64,000 nt of DNA from Flavobacterium sp. (GTDB lineage: Bacteria > Bacteroidota > Bacteroidia > Flavobacteriales > Flavobacteriaceae). Shown piece by piece: positions 9,879-20,975 of the stretch. Location: NCBI GenBank assembly GCA_015665265.1, contig JADFAM010000009.1, positions 62,001-126,000 on the forward strand. The letters are read 5' to 3'. The notes beneath the pieces are model-generated. The model was not told the origin of the DNA, did no database searches, and was given only the letters and a program-made list of their open reading frames with translations. The position numbers and the translations under genes were made by a program. Each line of letters starts with the position of its first letter. The first letter of the stretch is position 1.

Positions 9879-9893
9879 ATATTCCTTATGAAT

Positions 9894-10502
9894 TTATTTT
9901 TTAGCCTCGTATCTGCTAGCTACTTCATTCCAGTTGATTACATTAAAAAATGCATTGATATAATCTGGGCGTCTATTTTGATAATTTAGGTAATAAGCGT
10001 GTTCCCAAACATCAAGACCTAAAATAGGAGTTCCTCCGCAGGTAACACCTGGCATTAATGGATTATCCTGATTTGGAGTAGAACATACCTCTACTTTTCC
10101 TCCAGGAAGAACACATAACCATGCCCAGCCAGATCCAAACTGAGTTGCTGCCGCGTTTGAAAAAGTATCTTTAAAAGCATCAAAAGATCCAAACGCTTCC
10201 ATGATAGCATTCTTTAAATCTCCTGATAGCTCTCCTTTGTTGTCAGGGTTCATTACTGTCCAAAATAGAGAATGATTATAAAATCCTCCTCCATTATTTC
10301 TGACAGCTCCATTAGACATGTCAAGAGTATTTAAAATATCTTCAATAGATTTTCCTTCTAGGTCTGTTCCAGCAATAGCGCCATTTAATTTTGTAGTATA
10401 TCCGTTGTGATGTTTACTATGGTGTATTTCCATAGTTCTAGCATCTATGTTAGGTTCTAGTGCATCATATGCATATCCTAATTTTGGTAATTCGAAAGCC
10501 AT
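9894..10502 (-). CDS. sod: Superoxide dismutase (Fe/Mn family)
   Basis: [40 protein letters not shown]...[20 protein letters not shown]. Confidence 0.95.
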   Translation of the reverse strand: MAFELPKLGYAYDALEPNIDARTMEIHHSKHHNGYTTKLNGAIAGTDLEGKSIEDILNTLDMSNGAVRNNGGGFYNHSLFWTVMNPDNKGELSGDLKNAIMEAFGSFDAFKDTFSNAAATQFGSGWAWLCVLPGGKVEVCSTPNQDNPLMPGVTCGGTPILGLDVWEHAYYLNYQNRRPDYINAFFNVINWNEVASRYEAKK

Positions 10503-10612
10503 AATTTTGAGTTTTTAATTGATGTTGCAAAAATTTTTAACAAATTTAACTATTAATAATGATGCAAACAAGAAGTTAACTTTGTGAAAACTTATAGGAG
10601 TATAAAGAAAGA

Positions 10613-11626
10613 TTATTTAGCGGATCTCATAAACTCCTCTACTTTAATGACCATATTTTTACTTCCACAAATAAAAGGCACACGTTGGTGAAGTTCTGAG
10701 GGCTCAATATCCATAATTCTACTAAAACCATCACTAGCCATTCCATTAGCTTGTTCAGCTAAAAAGGCCATTGGATTACATTCATATAATAATCGAAGTT
10801 TTCCATTAGAGTTATTTGAACTTTTGGGATACATATAAATTCCTCCCTTAATCATATTTCTGTGAAAATCTGAAACTAAAGATCCTATATACCTACTTGT
10901 GTAGGGTCTGTTATCTTCCTCTTTTTCCTCTTGACAATATTTTATGTAGTTTTTAATTCCTTGTGGGAAGTGAATATAATTTCCTTCATTAACCGAGTAA
11001 ATGGTTCCATTTTCAGGAAACTTTATATCTGGATGTGATAAATAGTAACTTCCAATTGCAGGATTTAATGTAAATCCGTTAACACCATCTCCTGTTGTAT
11101 ATACAAGCATTGTAGAGGTTCCATATACAATATAACCGGCTGCTACTTGTTGGTTTCCTTTTTGTAAAAAATCTTTTAATTGAACAGGAGTTCCAACTGG
11201 AGTAACACGTCTGTATATTGAAAAAATTGTTCCTACAGACACATTAACATCAATGTTAGAGGAACCGTCTAGTGGGTCTATTAAAACAATATATTTATTT
11301 TGATGATTTTCATCTTGACTGTTTATAGTAATAAAATCATCTTCCTCTTCACTAGCAATTCCACAAACAATATTTCTATTTGTAAGTGTTTGTATAAATT
11401 TTTCATTGGCGTAAATATCAAGTTTTTGTTGATCTTCTCCCTGAATATTAGTATCACCTGCTGCTCCTATAATATCAACTAAGCCTGCTTTATTTACTTC
11501 GTGGTTTACAACTTTAGCTGCCAGGCGTATAGAATTTATTAATCTAGAGAGTTCCCCCGAAGTATATTTAAATGAAGATTGATTTTCAATAATAAATTCG
11601 CCAAGGGTTTGGTTTTTAGTAGCCAT
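10613..11626 (-). CDS. fbp: Fructose-1,6-bisphosphatase class I
   Basis: [25 protein letters not shown] metal-binding signature; [13 protein letters not shown]. Confidence 0.96.
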   Translation of the reverse strand: MATKNQTLGEFIIENQSSFKYTSGELSRLINSIRLAAKVVNHEVNKAGLVDIIGAAGDTNIQGEDQQKLDIYANEKFIQTLTNRNIVCGIASEEEDDFITINSQDENHQNKYIVLIDPLDGSSNIDVNVSVGTIFSIYRRVTPVGTPVQLKDFLQKGNQQVAAGYIVYGTSTMLVYTTGDGVNGFTLNPAIGSYYLSHPDIKFPENGTIYSVNEGNYIHFPQGIKNYIKYCQEEKEEDNRPYTSRYIGSLVSDFHRNMIKGGIYMYPKSSNNSNGKLRLLYECNPMAFLAEQANGMASDGFSRIMDIEPSELHQRVPFICGSKNMVIKVEEFMRSAK

Positions 11627-11756
11627 TTAAGTCAATTTTTTATTATGCAAAGATGCTGATTTTTTAGATAACTACAACGATTTCGTAACTGATTTTAAAG
11701 ACTAAATTAATTCAGCTGATTTTAAAAAAAACTATATTTGAAAAAAATTATACAAA

Positions 11757-12236
11757 ATGAATTTTACGGTAAGATTAGCCCAAAGGATAGATATGGAATC
11801 AGTGCTAAATTTAATTACAGAGCTCGCTGTTTTTGAAAAAGAACCACATGCAGTAGACATTACCGTTGATGACTTAATTAGAGATGGTTTTTCTGAACCT
11901 CCAAAGTTTAGGGTATTTGTTGCAGAACAAGAGAATACCATTATTGGGATAGCACTTTTTTATGAACGATTTTCAACTTGGAAAGGGAGAACATTACACC
12001 TAGAAGACCTAATTGTTACAAAAAGTAAACAAAGAATAGGTGCAGGGAAAGCTCTTTACACTGCAGTTCTAAAGTATGCTTATGATCATCATTTTAATAG
12101 AGTTGCTTGGGAGGTAATAGACTGGAATAAAAATGCTATTGATTTTTATAAAAGTACAGGAGCTACTTATTTAAATGATTGGTCTGTGGTTCAAATGAAT
12201 AAAGAAAATTTAGAAAAATTTATTCAAGATAATTAA
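11757..12236 (+). CDS. GNAT family N-acetyltransferase
   Basis: LEDLIVTKSKQRIGAGKALYTAVLKYA...WEVIDWNKNAIDFYKSTGA acetyl-CoA binding pattern. Confidence 0.9.
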   Translation: MNFTVRLAQRIDMESVLNLITELAVFEKEPHAVDITVDDLIRDGFSEPPKFRVFVAEQENTIIGIALFYERFSTWKGRTLHLEDLIVTKSKQRIGAGKALYTAVLKYAYDHHFNRVAWEVIDWNKNAIDFYKSTGATYLNDWSVVQMNKENLEKFIQDN

Positions 12237-12237
12237 C

Positions 12238-13497
12238 ATGAAGGTTTTTAAATTTGGTGGAGCTTCCATAAAAAATGCAAATGCAATTAAAAACGTAGCT
12301 AAAATTCTTAATTCTCAAGATGTAAGTAATTGTTTATTGGTTATTTCTGCTATGGGCAAAATGACCAATGCCTTTGAAAAAATTACTGATGCATATTTTA
12401 ACAATGATCAAGAAAAACTAACAGAATCTATAGATTTTACCTCTAATTTCCATTTTAAAATCATCAATAATCTTTTTGCAGAAAATCATTTAATACACCA
12501 AAAAATCACTGTTTTATTTGGACAATTAGTGTGTTTTTTAACCCAAAACAAATCAAGAAATTATGATTATTTATACGATCAAATAGTTTCTTATGGTGAA
12601 CTGTTGTCTACAACAATTGTTAGTGATTATTTAAATGAAATAAAAATTTATAATAATTGGGTAGATGTTAGAGAAATTATAATAACTGATACTATTTTTA
12701 GAGATGCTACAGTTAACTGGCAAGAAACAGAAAAACGAATTAAGACGAATATAGATTTTTCAAAATTAACAATAGTTCAAGGATTTATAGGAGGTGATTT
12801 AAATGGAAATACAACTACTTTAGGAAGAGAAGGTTCTGATTTTACGGCAGGAATTTTTGCCTATTGCACAGATGCTGAAAGCCTCACTATATGGAAAGAT
12901 GTTTTAGGAGTATTAAATGCTGATCCTAGAGAATTTAAAGAGGTTCAATTACTGGAGCATATTTCATACGAAGAAACTATAGAAATGGCTTTTTATGGAG
13001 CTTCAGTAATTCATCCAAAAACTATAAAACCAATTCAAAACAAAAAAATACCCCTGATTGTAAGATCTTTTAAGAATCTTAATTCTCCAGGAACTAAAGT
13101 TTGTGAGGGAGTTACACTAGAGCCTACCATTCCATGTTTTATAGTTAAAAAAAATCAAGTATTAGTTTCAATTTCCTCATTAGATTTTTCATTTATAGTG
13201 GAGGAAAATATCAGTGATATTTTTAAGCTTTTCCACAAATACCAACTAAAAGTAAATTTAATACAAAATTCCGCTATTAGTTTCTCAGTGTGTGTTGATA
13301 ACAATCTTAATCACTTTGATCTATTTTACAATGAAATAAAAAACATGTACAAAGTATCTTTTATTAAAAATGTTGATTTATTCACTGTCAGACATTTTAC
13401 AGAAAACTCACTTGAAGGAATTTACAAATTAGGAACTTCTTTAGTATCTCAAATCAATAAAAATACTGCTCAAATAATAATTCAAAAAAATAATTGA
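12238..13497 (+). CDS. Aspartate kinase
   Basis: KFGGASIKNANAIKNVA, TTLGREGSDFTAGIFAYCTDAESLTIWKDVLGVLNADPRE, FYGASVIHPKTIKP. Confidence 0.92.
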   Translation: MKVFKFGGASIKNANAIKNVAKILNSQDVSNCLLVISAMGKMTNAFEKITDAYFNNDQEKLTESIDFTSNFHFKIINNLFAENHLIHQKITVLFGQLVCFLTQNKSRNYDYLYDQIVSYGELLSTTIVSDYLNEIKIYNNWVDVREIIITDTIFRDATVNWQETEKRIKTNIDFSKLTIVQGFIGGDLNGNTTTLGREGSDFTAGIFAYCTDAESLTIWKDVLGVLNADPREFKEVQLLEHISYEETIEMAFYGASVIHPKTIKPIQNKKIPLIVRSFKNLNSPGTKVCEGVTLEPTIPCFIVKKNQVLVSISSLDFSFIVEENISDIFKLFHKYQLKVNLIQNSAISFSVCVDNNLNHFDLFYNEIKNMYKVSFIKNVDLFTVRHFTENSLEGIYKLGTSLVSQINKNTAQIIIQKNN

Positions 13498-13547
13498 GTT
13501 GATTTTTGTTTTTTTGGTTATGTTTGTGTTTAGTTGAAGTTTTATCT

Positions 13548-15356
13548 ATGGAGTTAGTAACATCAAAAGAAATTGCCAAAGTAATAGGGACTGATAAATT
13601 TGGTTTTATTGGTACTTTTATTGGTTGGATTTTACTGAGATTACTTAGAATATCTGAAGTCAACAAAATATATCAAAAGCACAAAGACAAAAAAGATCTC
13701 CTTTTTTTAAATGGAATTCTAGATGAATTTCAAATAGAGTTTGAGATTCCAGATGAAGACTTAAAAAGAATACCAAAAAATGGCTCTTTTATTACAGTTT
13801 CAAATCATCCTTTAGGAGGAATTGATGGAATTCTTTTATTGAAATTATTAATTGAACACAGACCAGACTACAAAATAATTGCAAATTTTTTATTACACAG
13901 AATTCAACCACTGAAACCCTATGTAATGCCAGTAAATCCTTTTGAGAATCATAAGGATGCCAAATCTAGTTTACTGGGGTTAAAAAACTCACTTCATCAC
14001 TTAAAGAACGGTTGTCCTCTAGGGATTTTCCCAGCAGGAGAAGTATCTACATACAGGGATGGAAAGTTAATGGTTGATAAGCCTTGGGAATTAGGAGCTG
14101 TTAAGTTGATAAAAAAAGCTGAAGTGCCAGTTATTCCAATATATTTCCATGCAAAAAACAGTAAGTTATTTTATGTTTTATCAAAAATTAGCGATACGTT
14201 TAGAACTGCTAAATTACCTTCAGAGTTATTATCTCAAAAAAATAGAGTTATCAAGGTTAGAATAGGTAAACCCATATCTGTTAAAGATCAATTGGAGTAT
14301 AAAGACATATATTCTTTTTACGAATACTTAAGAAAGAAAACATATATGTTGGCAAACCCTTTTGTTAAAAATCCACAAAACATTCTTTCAACTCAAAATT
14401 TAAAAATCACAATACCTCCCAAAAAAATAACTTCTCAAAAAAGCACTTATGGCTTTATCAAAGAAGTTACTTTATTAAGAAAAAAAGGTAAAAGACTTTT
14501 AGAAAGCAAAAACTATGAAGTGTTTTTTGCATCAGCAAAGGAAATACCAAATCTGTTACATGAAATAGGTAGACTTAGAGAAATTACTTTTAGAGATATT
14601 GGAGAAGGAACAAATAAGTCAATAGATATAGATAAATTTGATAAGTATTACCATCATTTATTCCTTTGGGATAGACAATCCAAGGCTTTGGTTGGGGCCT
14701 ATAGAATGGGGCTTGGAAAAGATATTTATAAAAAATATGGAATTTCTGGTTTTTATATTCAAACCTTGTTTCGTTTAGAGCCAGAATTACATGGCATGAT
14801 GGAACGCACAATAGAAATGGGTAGAGCTTTTATTATAAAAGAATATCAACAAAAGCCGATGCCACTTTTCTTACTATGGAAAGGTATTGTACACATAACC
14901 CTCAGGTATCCTGAGTATAAGTATTTGATGGGTGGTGTTAGTATTAGTAATCAATTTTCTGATTTTTCAAAATCATTAATGATAGAATTCATGAAATCTC
15001 ATTACTATGATCCATACATAGCTCAGTATATTCAACCTAAAAAAGAATTTAAAGTTAAATTAAAAGATGCAGATAAAGATTTTGTTTTTGATGCAGCTAA
15101 AGCAGATATGCAAAAATTTGACAAAGTAATAGATGAAATAGAACCTGGAGCTCTTAGAATTCCCGTACTGATAAAAAAATATGTGAAACAAAATGCGAGA
15201 TTGGTTGCTTTTAATGTAGATCCAAAATTCAATAATGCTGTTGATGGGCTTATGTACATTAAAGTTTCAGACATTCCAGAAAGTACAGTTAATCCAGTTA
15301 TGGAAGAATTTCAGGCAGAATTGGAAAGAAAAGTAACTGAAGAAAATGAAAAGTAG
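13548..15356 (+). CDS. Bifunctional acyltransferase: N-terminal PlsC-like (LPLAT) plus C-terminal OlsB/hemolysin-type GNAT; candidate OlsF ornithine lipid synthase
   Basis: VSNHPLGGIDGILL and GIFPAGEVSTYRDG (LPLAT motifs), then LLHEIGRLREITFRDIGEGTNKSIDIDKFDKYYHHLFLWD...LVGAYRMG (acyl-homoserine-lactone-synthase-like GNAT). Start at internal Met MELVTSKEIAK. Confidence 0.85.
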   Translation: MELVTSKEIAKVIGTDKFGFIGTFIGWILLRLLRISEVNKIYQKHKDKKDLLFLNGILDEFQIEFEIPDEDLKRIPKNGSFITVSNHPLGGIDGILLLKLLIEHRPDYKIIANFLLHRIQPLKPYVMPVNPFENHKDAKSSLLGLKNSLHHLKNGCPLGIFPAGEVSTYRDGKLMVDKPWELGAVKLIKKAEVPVIPIYFHAKNSKLFYVLSKISDTFRTAKLPSELLSQKNRVIKVRIGKPISVKDQLEYKDIYSFYEYLRKKTYMLANPFVKNPQNILSTQNLKITIPPKKITSQKSTYGFIKEVTLLRKKGKRLLESKNYEVFFASAKEIPNLLHEIGRLREITFRDIGEGTNKSIDIDKFDKYYHHLFLWDRQSKALVGAYRMGLGKDIYKKYGISGFYIQTLFRLEPELHGMMERTIEMGRAFIIKEYQQKPMPLFLLWKGIVHITLRYPEYKYLMGGVSISNQFSDFSKSLMIEFMKSHYYDPYIAQYIQPKKEFKVKLKDADKDFVFDAAKADMQKFDKVIDEIEPGALRIPVLIKKYVKQNARLVAFNVDPKFNNAVDGLMYIKVSDIPESTVNPVMEEFQAELERKVTEENEK

Positions 15357-15431
15357 CTAGCCATTATTCACTTCAATAAGAGACAGTTGAAATTCAAGTA
15401 TTTAAACATTGTAAGAATTAAGAAAAAGATG

Positions 15432-15439
15432 TAGTTTTG
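15432..15439 (+). promoter_or_regulatory. Bacteroidetes-type -7 element TAGTTTTG upstream of tig
   Basis: TAnnTTTG consensus with TTG at 15409-15411 (20-nt spacer). Confidence 0.6.
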
Positions 15440-15469
15440 CACTCAATTTTTTAAGAAGAATACACATAA

Positions 15470-16792
15470 ATGGATATTACAAGAGAGAATACTGACGCAT
15501 TAAATGCAGTTGTGAAAGTAGATATAATCGCAGACGATTATCAGCCAAAAGTTGATAAGATTTTAGTTGATTATAGAAAAAAAGCAGATATTCCTGGTTT
15601 TAGAAAAGGTCATGTGCCTATGGGAATGATAAAAAAGCAGTACGAAAAATCAGTAATGATTGATGAAGTAAATAAGCTTTTACAAGATTCTTTAAACAAA
15701 TATCTTACTGAAGAAAAAATAGAAATTTTAGGAAATCCTATTCCTAGAAGTCAAGAAAACTTTACTTGGGATACCAAGAATTTTTCTTTTGAGTTTGAGC
15801 TAGGTTTAGTTCCTCAGTTCGAAGTTAATTTAACTTCAAAGAAGAAAATAACTCAATACGTTATTAATGCAGATGACTCTCTAATAGATAAAGAAGTAGA
15901 AAATCTACAATCACGTTATGGGAAAATGTCTGCTGTAGACATCATCAATGAAAATACAAATGTTACAGGAACTTTTGTTAATGAAGAAAAAGAGATTGAG
16001 AATAAGTCTACCATTAATCTTTCTGACATAAAAGGAAAAACAAATTTAAAAAAGTTTGTAGGTTCTAAAGTGGGTGATGTTATTGAGTTAAAAACTAAAA
16101 GCTTGTTTTCTGATGATTCTAAACTAATGGGAGCTCTTGGTCTTTCAAATGAAGAAGTAGAAGGCCTGAATATAAAGGTTTTATTTACAATTGAGGAAAC
16201 TACTGAAATCGAATTAGCTGACTTAGATCAAGAGTTATTTGATAAATTATTTACTGACGGAAGTGTAAAATCAGTAACTGAGTTAAGAAATAAGATTAAA
16301 GAGGATGCAGAAAAACAATTTTTACAACAAGCAGATCAACAATTATTAAATTCAGTTACAGAATTTTTAATTGATAACACAAGTTTTGACTTACCTTCAG
16401 AATTTTTACAAAAGTGGTTAGCTACTGCAGGAGAAAAACAATTAACACCTGAAGAAGCGGCTGAAGAATATAATAAATCAGAAAAAGGGTTACGTTATCA
16501 ACTAATTCAAGAGAAAATATTAAAAGAAAATGATATTAAATTGGATTACGAGGAATTAAAAGAGTATGCTAAAGGATTTATAAGAACTCAAATGGCACAA
16601 TTTGGGAATATGAATCCAGAAGATGCTGAACTAGATGATATTGCCAATAGAATTCTTGGTAATCAAGAAGAGGCAAAAAAACTTCAAGATCAATTGATGA
16701 GCCAAAAGTTAATGACCTTTTATAAAGAGAAAATGACTTTTAAAACAAAAAAAGTTACTTATGAAGGCTTCGTAAAAGAAGTCTATAAATAA
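15470..16792 (+). CDS. tig: Trigger factor
   Basis: ADIPGFRKGHVPMGMIKKQYEKSVMIDEVN ribosome-binding signature; upstream of clpP-clpX. Confidence 0.93.
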   Translation: MDITRENTDALNAVVKVDIIADDYQPKVDKILVDYRKKADIPGFRKGHVPMGMIKKQYEKSVMIDEVNKLLQDSLNKYLTEEKIEILGNPIPRSQENFTWDTKNFSFEFELGLVPQFEVNLTSKKKITQYVINADDSLIDKEVENLQSRYGKMSAVDIINENTNVTGTFVNEEKEIENKSTINLSDIKGKTNLKKFVGSKVGDVIELKTKSLFSDDSKLMGALGLSNEEVEGLNIKVLFTIEETTEIELADLDQELFDKLFTDGSVKSVTELRNKIKEDAEKQFLQQADQQLLNSVTEFLIDNTSFDLPSEFLQKWLATAGEKQLTPEEAAEEYNKSEKGLRYQLIQEKILKENDIKLDYEELKEYAKGFIRTQMAQFGNMNPEDAELDDIANRILGNQEEAKKLQDQLMSQKLMTFYKEKMTFKTKKVTYEGFVKEVYK

Positions 16793-16810
16793 CAGTCAAT
16801 CCACAAATAA

Positions 16811-16845
16811 AAAACTTCTCTTTAATTTAAGAGAAGTTTTTTTTT
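16811..16845 (+). terminator. Intrinsic terminator after tig
   Basis: aaaacttctctt-taattt-aagagaagttttttttt. Confidence 0.8.
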
Positions 16846-16917
16846 GCTTCCTGCAGGCTTAAAATTATTCACTAATAGTTACTATATTTACAAGTATAAT
16901 TTTTTAAAAATAAATCA

Positions 16918-17577
16918 ATGGATTACGGAAGAGAATTCGAGAAATACGCCACTAAACATCGTGGAATTAGTAGCACCTACTACAATCAGTTAATCACAAA
17001 TATGACTCCAAACATTATAGAAGAGCGTCAATTAAATGCTGTGGCTATGGATGTTTTTTCTCGTTTAATGATGGATAGAATTATCTTCTTAGGGACTGGA
17101 ATTAATGACCAAGTAGCAAATATCATTCAGGCACAGTTATTATTCTTAGAAAGTGTAGATTCTTCAAAAGATATTTCCATATATATTAATTCACCAGGTG
17201 GAGGAGTATATGCGGGATTAGGTATTTATGACACTATGCAATTTATAAAACCAGACGTAGCAACGATTTGTACAGGTATGGCAGCTTCAATGGGAGCAGT
17301 TTTGATGTGTGCAGGAGAAAAAGGAAAGCGTTCAGCACTTCCTCATTCTAGAGTAATGATTCATCAACCGTTAGGAGGGGCTCAAGGACAGGCATCTGAC
17401 ATCGAGATAACTGCACGTGAAATCATGAAACTGAAAGATGAATTGTATCAAATTATAGCGAAACATTCCGGGCAAACTGTAAAAAAAGTACACGATGATT
17501 CAGATAGAGATTATTGGATGAAAGCCGAAGAGGCAAAAGCCTACGGTATGATTGATGAAGTATTGATTAGAAAATAA
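16918..17577 (+). CDS. clpP: ATP-dependent Clp protease proteolytic subunit
   Basis: SVDSSKDISIYINSPGGGVYAGLGIYDTMQFIKPDVATICTGMAASMGAVLMCAGEKGKR; catalytic SMG and MIHQP. Confidence 0.97.
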   Translation: MDYGREFEKYATKHRGISSTYYNQLITNMTPNIIEERQLNAVAMDVFSRLMMDRIIFLGTGINDQVANIIQAQLLFLESVDSSKDISIYINSPGGGVYAGLGIYDTMQFIKPDVATICTGMAASMGAVLMCAGEKGKRSALPHSRVMIHQPLGGAQGQASDIEITAREIMKLKDELYQIIAKHSGQTVKKVHDDSDRDYWMKAEEAKAYGMIDEVLIRK

Positions 17578-17604
17578 CTACTATAAACTTAATAGTAATT
17601 AGTA

Positions 17605-18840
17605 ATGGCAAAAGAAGAAAATTTAGAATGTTCATTTTGTGGTCGGAAAAAATCTGATACAGATCTATTGATTGCAGGGATGGACGCTCATATTTGTGAT
17701 AAATGTATAGAGCAAGCTCATGGTATTGTAGAAGAAGAGATATCTGAAGCTTCCTCTGGGAGTCATTCAAAAGAAATTATTCTTAAAAAACCTTTAGAGA
17801 TAAAAATGTTTTTAGACCAATATGTTATTGGCCAGGATGAAACAAAAAAAGCAATGTCAGTAGCAGTCTATAACCACTACAAAAGATTAAACCAGGTTCA
17901 TGACGAAAACGAGGTTGAAATTGAAAAAAGTAACATTGTCTTAGTAGGAGAAACCGGAACTGGAAAAACACTAATAGCAAGAAGTATTGCAAAAATGCTA
18001 AATGTTCCTTTTTCTATAGTAGATGCAACTGTGTTAACACAAGCGGGATATGTTGGTGAAGATGTAGAAAGTATTTTAAGTAGATTGTTGCAAGCTGCAG
18101 ATTATGATGTGGCTAAAGCCCAAAAAGGGATTGTTTTTATTGATGAAATTGATAAAATTGCTCGTAAAGGAGATAATCCGTCAATCACAAGAGATGTTTC
18201 TGGAGAAGGTGTACAACAAGCACTATTAAAGTTACTAGAGGGGTCTGTTGTAAATGTAGCCCCTAAAGGAGGTAGAAAGCATCCTGAACAAAAATTTATA
18301 GAAATCAATACAAAAGATATTCTATTTATTGCAGGAGGTGCTTTTTCTGGGATTGATAAAATGATCAGTAAACGCTTAAATATGCAAGCTGTTGGCTATA
18401 GTGCCTCTGTTGAAGAAGATAAAATTGATGATGAAAATCTATTGCAATATATCATTCCCTCTGACCTTAAATCATTTGGATTAATACCTGAAATAATAGG
18501 TCGTCTTCCAGTTTTAAGTTATATGAATCCTTTGGATGAAAAAATATTGAGGTCAATTTTAACAGAACCTAAGAATTCAATTATTAAACAATATGAAAAG
18601 CTTTTCTCTATGGATGACGTAGATTTTACTGTAGAAGAAGGTGCGTTAAATTATATTGTAGGAAAAGCAGTTGAATATAAATTGGGGGCAAGAGGACTCC
18701 GCTCACTTTGTGAGGCTATTCTTACAGACGCCATGTTTGAATTGCCTAGTTCTGATGAAAAACAACTGATAGTTACAAGAGATTATGCAGAAGAGAAAAT
18801 GACAAAAACTACCTTAAAAAAATTAAGAGCAGCTTCTTAA
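17605..18840 (+). CDS. clpX: ATP-dependent Clp protease ATP-binding subunit ClpX
   Basis: N-terminal zinc finger CSFCGRKKSD, Walker A GETGTGKT, VFIDEIDKIARK, RGLRSLCEAIL. Confidence 0.97.
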   Translation: MAKEENLECSFCGRKKSDTDLLIAGMDAHICDKCIEQAHGIVEEEISEASSGSHSKEIILKKPLEIKMFLDQYVIGQDETKKAMSVAVYNHYKRLNQVHDENEVEIEKSNIVLVGETGTGKTLIARSIAKMLNVPFSIVDATVLTQAGYVGEDVESILSRLLQAADYDVAKAQKGIVFIDEIDKIARKGDNPSITRDVSGEGVQQALLKLLEGSVVNVAPKGGRKHPEQKFIEINTKDILFIAGGAFSGIDKMISKRLNMQAVGYSASVEEDKIDDENLLQYIIPSDLKSFGLIPEIIGRLPVLSYMNPLDEKILRSILTEPKNSIIKQYEKLFSMDDVDFTVEEGALNYIVGKAVEYKLGARGLRSLCEAILTDAMFELPSSDEKQLIVTRDYAEEKMTKTTLKKLRAAS

Positions 18841-18864
18841 TCATAGGGACTAAACAACATACTT

Positions 18865-18895
18865 ACCTCACTAATTTTATTAGTGAGGTTTTTTA
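18865..18895 (+). terminator. Intrinsic terminator after clpX
   Basis: acctcactaa-ttttat-tagtgaggttttttaa. Confidence 0.8.
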
Positions 18896-18959
18896 ATTTT
18901 CAAATCATTCAAAATTTCTAATTACTATATTTGTTTTAACTTTTTCAAGTCTATTTTAA

Positions 18960-20915
18960 ATGATATCAAGAAGTACCATCGATCGAGTTTTTGAAACTGC
19001 CCGTGTAGAGGAGGTAATCGGTGAGTTTGTTCAATTAAAAAAAGCAGGAAGTAACTTTAAAGGGTTAAGTCCTTTTACTGATGAAAAGTCTCCATCCTTT
19101 ATGGTTTCTCCTGTAAAACAAATTTGGAAAGATTTTAGTACCGGTAAAGGAGGAAATGCAGTTTCTTTCTTAATGGAACACGAGCATTACTCCTACCCAG
19201 AGGCTATAAAATATCTTGCAAAGAAATATAATATTGAGATAGAGGAGACAGTTCAATCTAGCGAGGAGAAAGAGCAAATGAACGATAGAGAAAGTATGTT
19301 CTTAGTTTCAAATTTTGCTAAAGAATATTTTCAGGATGTTTTATTAAAGTCTAATCAAGGAAAAGCGATAGGCTTATCTTATTTCAAAGAGAGAGGTTTT
19401 GAAGATGAAATCATAAAAAAGTTTGAATTAGGTTATTGTTTAGATAGTTGGGATTCTTTTACCAATGAAGCATTAAAAAAAGGCTATGATATAAAATACT
19501 TGGCTAGCACAGGATTAACTATAGTCAGAGAAAACAAACAATTTGATCGTTTTAAAGGACGTGTATTATTTCCTATACATAGCATGTCTGGACGCGTTTT
19601 AGGTTTTGGAGGTAGAACCCTATCAACAGATAAGAAGACAGCTAAATATGTAAATTCTCCAGAGAGCGAAATCTACCATAAAAGTAAAATTTTATATGGG
19701 ATCTATCAGACTAAAAAAGAAATAGCTAAACAAGATAATTGCTATTTAGTAGAAGGGTATACAGATGTTATTTCTTTTTACCAATCAGGGATAGAAAATG
19801 TTGTTGCCTCTTCTGGAACTGCATTAACTTCAGATCAAATTAGACTGGTTAATAGACTCACAAAAAATATAACTGTATTATTTGATGGAGATGCTGCCGG
19901 AATAAGAGCCTCTATAAGAGGAATAGATTTAATTCTTGAACAAGGAATGAATGTTAAGGTAGTTGCTTTTCCAGATGGAGAAGACCCTGACAGTTTTGCA
20001 AAAAAGCATTCTGAGACAGCACTAAAAGAATATTTAGAGAACTCATCACAAGACTTTATTAACTTTAAGGTTTCATTATTGATGAGAGAGGCCAGTAATG
20101 ATCCTGTAAAAAAAGCTGGACTAATTCGAGATATTGTCACCAGTATTTCTAAGATTCCAGATAGCATTCAAAGAGAAGTTTATGTGCAAGAATGTTCTCG
20201 AATTATGGAAATTTCAGAAAGAGTATTATTTAGTGAATTAGCACAATTAATATCAAAAAACTCTAAAGAATTTTCCAAAAACCTTCAAAAGGAAAAACAG
20301 ACTTTTGAGGTTGTAAAAAAACAAACTGAACAACTAAAAGAAATAGATTCTTTATTTATTTTAGAAAAAGAAATTATTAGAATTTTATTGCTTTTTGGAA
20401 ATCAAGAAGCAGATTTTGTTGATTTTGTTGAGGTTGAGAATGAAGATGGAACTATACACTTAGAAAAAGAACAATACACAAATCAGGTTTCAAAAGAATT
20501 ATATCTAAACTTACAAGACGATGAAATAGAATTTTCAAATGAAATTTTCAAGAAAATATATTACGAAATGATTCATCAATTGAGTCAAGAAGATAAAATT
20601 GAAATAGATAATTTTATTAATCATTCTAATACAAATATTTCTAAAGTAGTAACCTCCATCCTTATGGATGACGAGAAATATGCTTTGAGTGATTGGGAAC
20701 GTAAAAATATTTTTGTTACTGAACCTCAAAAAATTTTATCAAAATTGGTAACAGATGCTATTTTAAACCTAAGAAGAATTCTTATAGATAAAAAAATTAA
20801 ACAACTTATTGACCCATCAGAATCAAGCTCTTCCGAAAATAACGATTTAGAAATGATTAAAAACTATATCGAACTAAAAAAAAGATTGTATAATAAATTG
20901 ATGAGGGTTGTTTAA
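18960..20915 (+). CDS. dnaG: DNA primase
   Basis: GLSPFTDEKSPSFMVSP...KDFSTGKGGNAVSFLMEHE, TOPRIM YLVEGYTDVISFYQSGIENVVASSGTALT, LFDGDAAGIRA. Confidence 0.94.
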   Translation: MISRSTIDRVFETARVEEVIGEFVQLKKAGSNFKGLSPFTDEKSPSFMVSPVKQIWKDFSTGKGGNAVSFLMEHEHYSYPEAIKYLAKKYNIEIEETVQSSEEKEQMNDRESMFLVSNFAKEYFQDVLLKSNQGKAIGLSYFKERGFEDEIIKKFELGYCLDSWDSFTNEALKKGYDIKYLASTGLTIVRENKQFDRFKGRVLFPIHSMSGRVLGFGGRTLSTDKKTAKYVNSPESEIYHKSKILYGIYQTKKEIAKQDNCYLVEGYTDVISFYQSGIENVVASSGTALTSDQIRLVNRLTKNITVLFDGDAAGIRASIRGIDLILEQGMNVKVVAFPDGEDPDSFAKKHSETALKEYLENSSQDFINFKVSLLMREASNDPVKKAGLIRDIVTSISKIPDSIQREVYVQECSRIMEISERVLFSELAQLISKNSKEFSKNLQKEKQTFEVVKKQTEQLKEIDSLFILEKEIIRILLLFGNQEADFVDFVEVENEDGTIHLEKEQYTNQVSKELYLNLQDDEIEFSNEIFKKIYYEMIHQLSQEDKIEIDNFINHSNTNISKVVTSILMDDEKYALSDWERKNIFVTEPQKILSKLVTDAILNLRRILIDKKIKQLIDPSESSSSENNDLEMIKNYIELKKRLYNKLMRVV

Positions 20916-20975
20916 AAAAAACAGATTTATTGTGTAGACCTAAGTTTTAATAAAATAAATCTCCAAAAAAATCAT

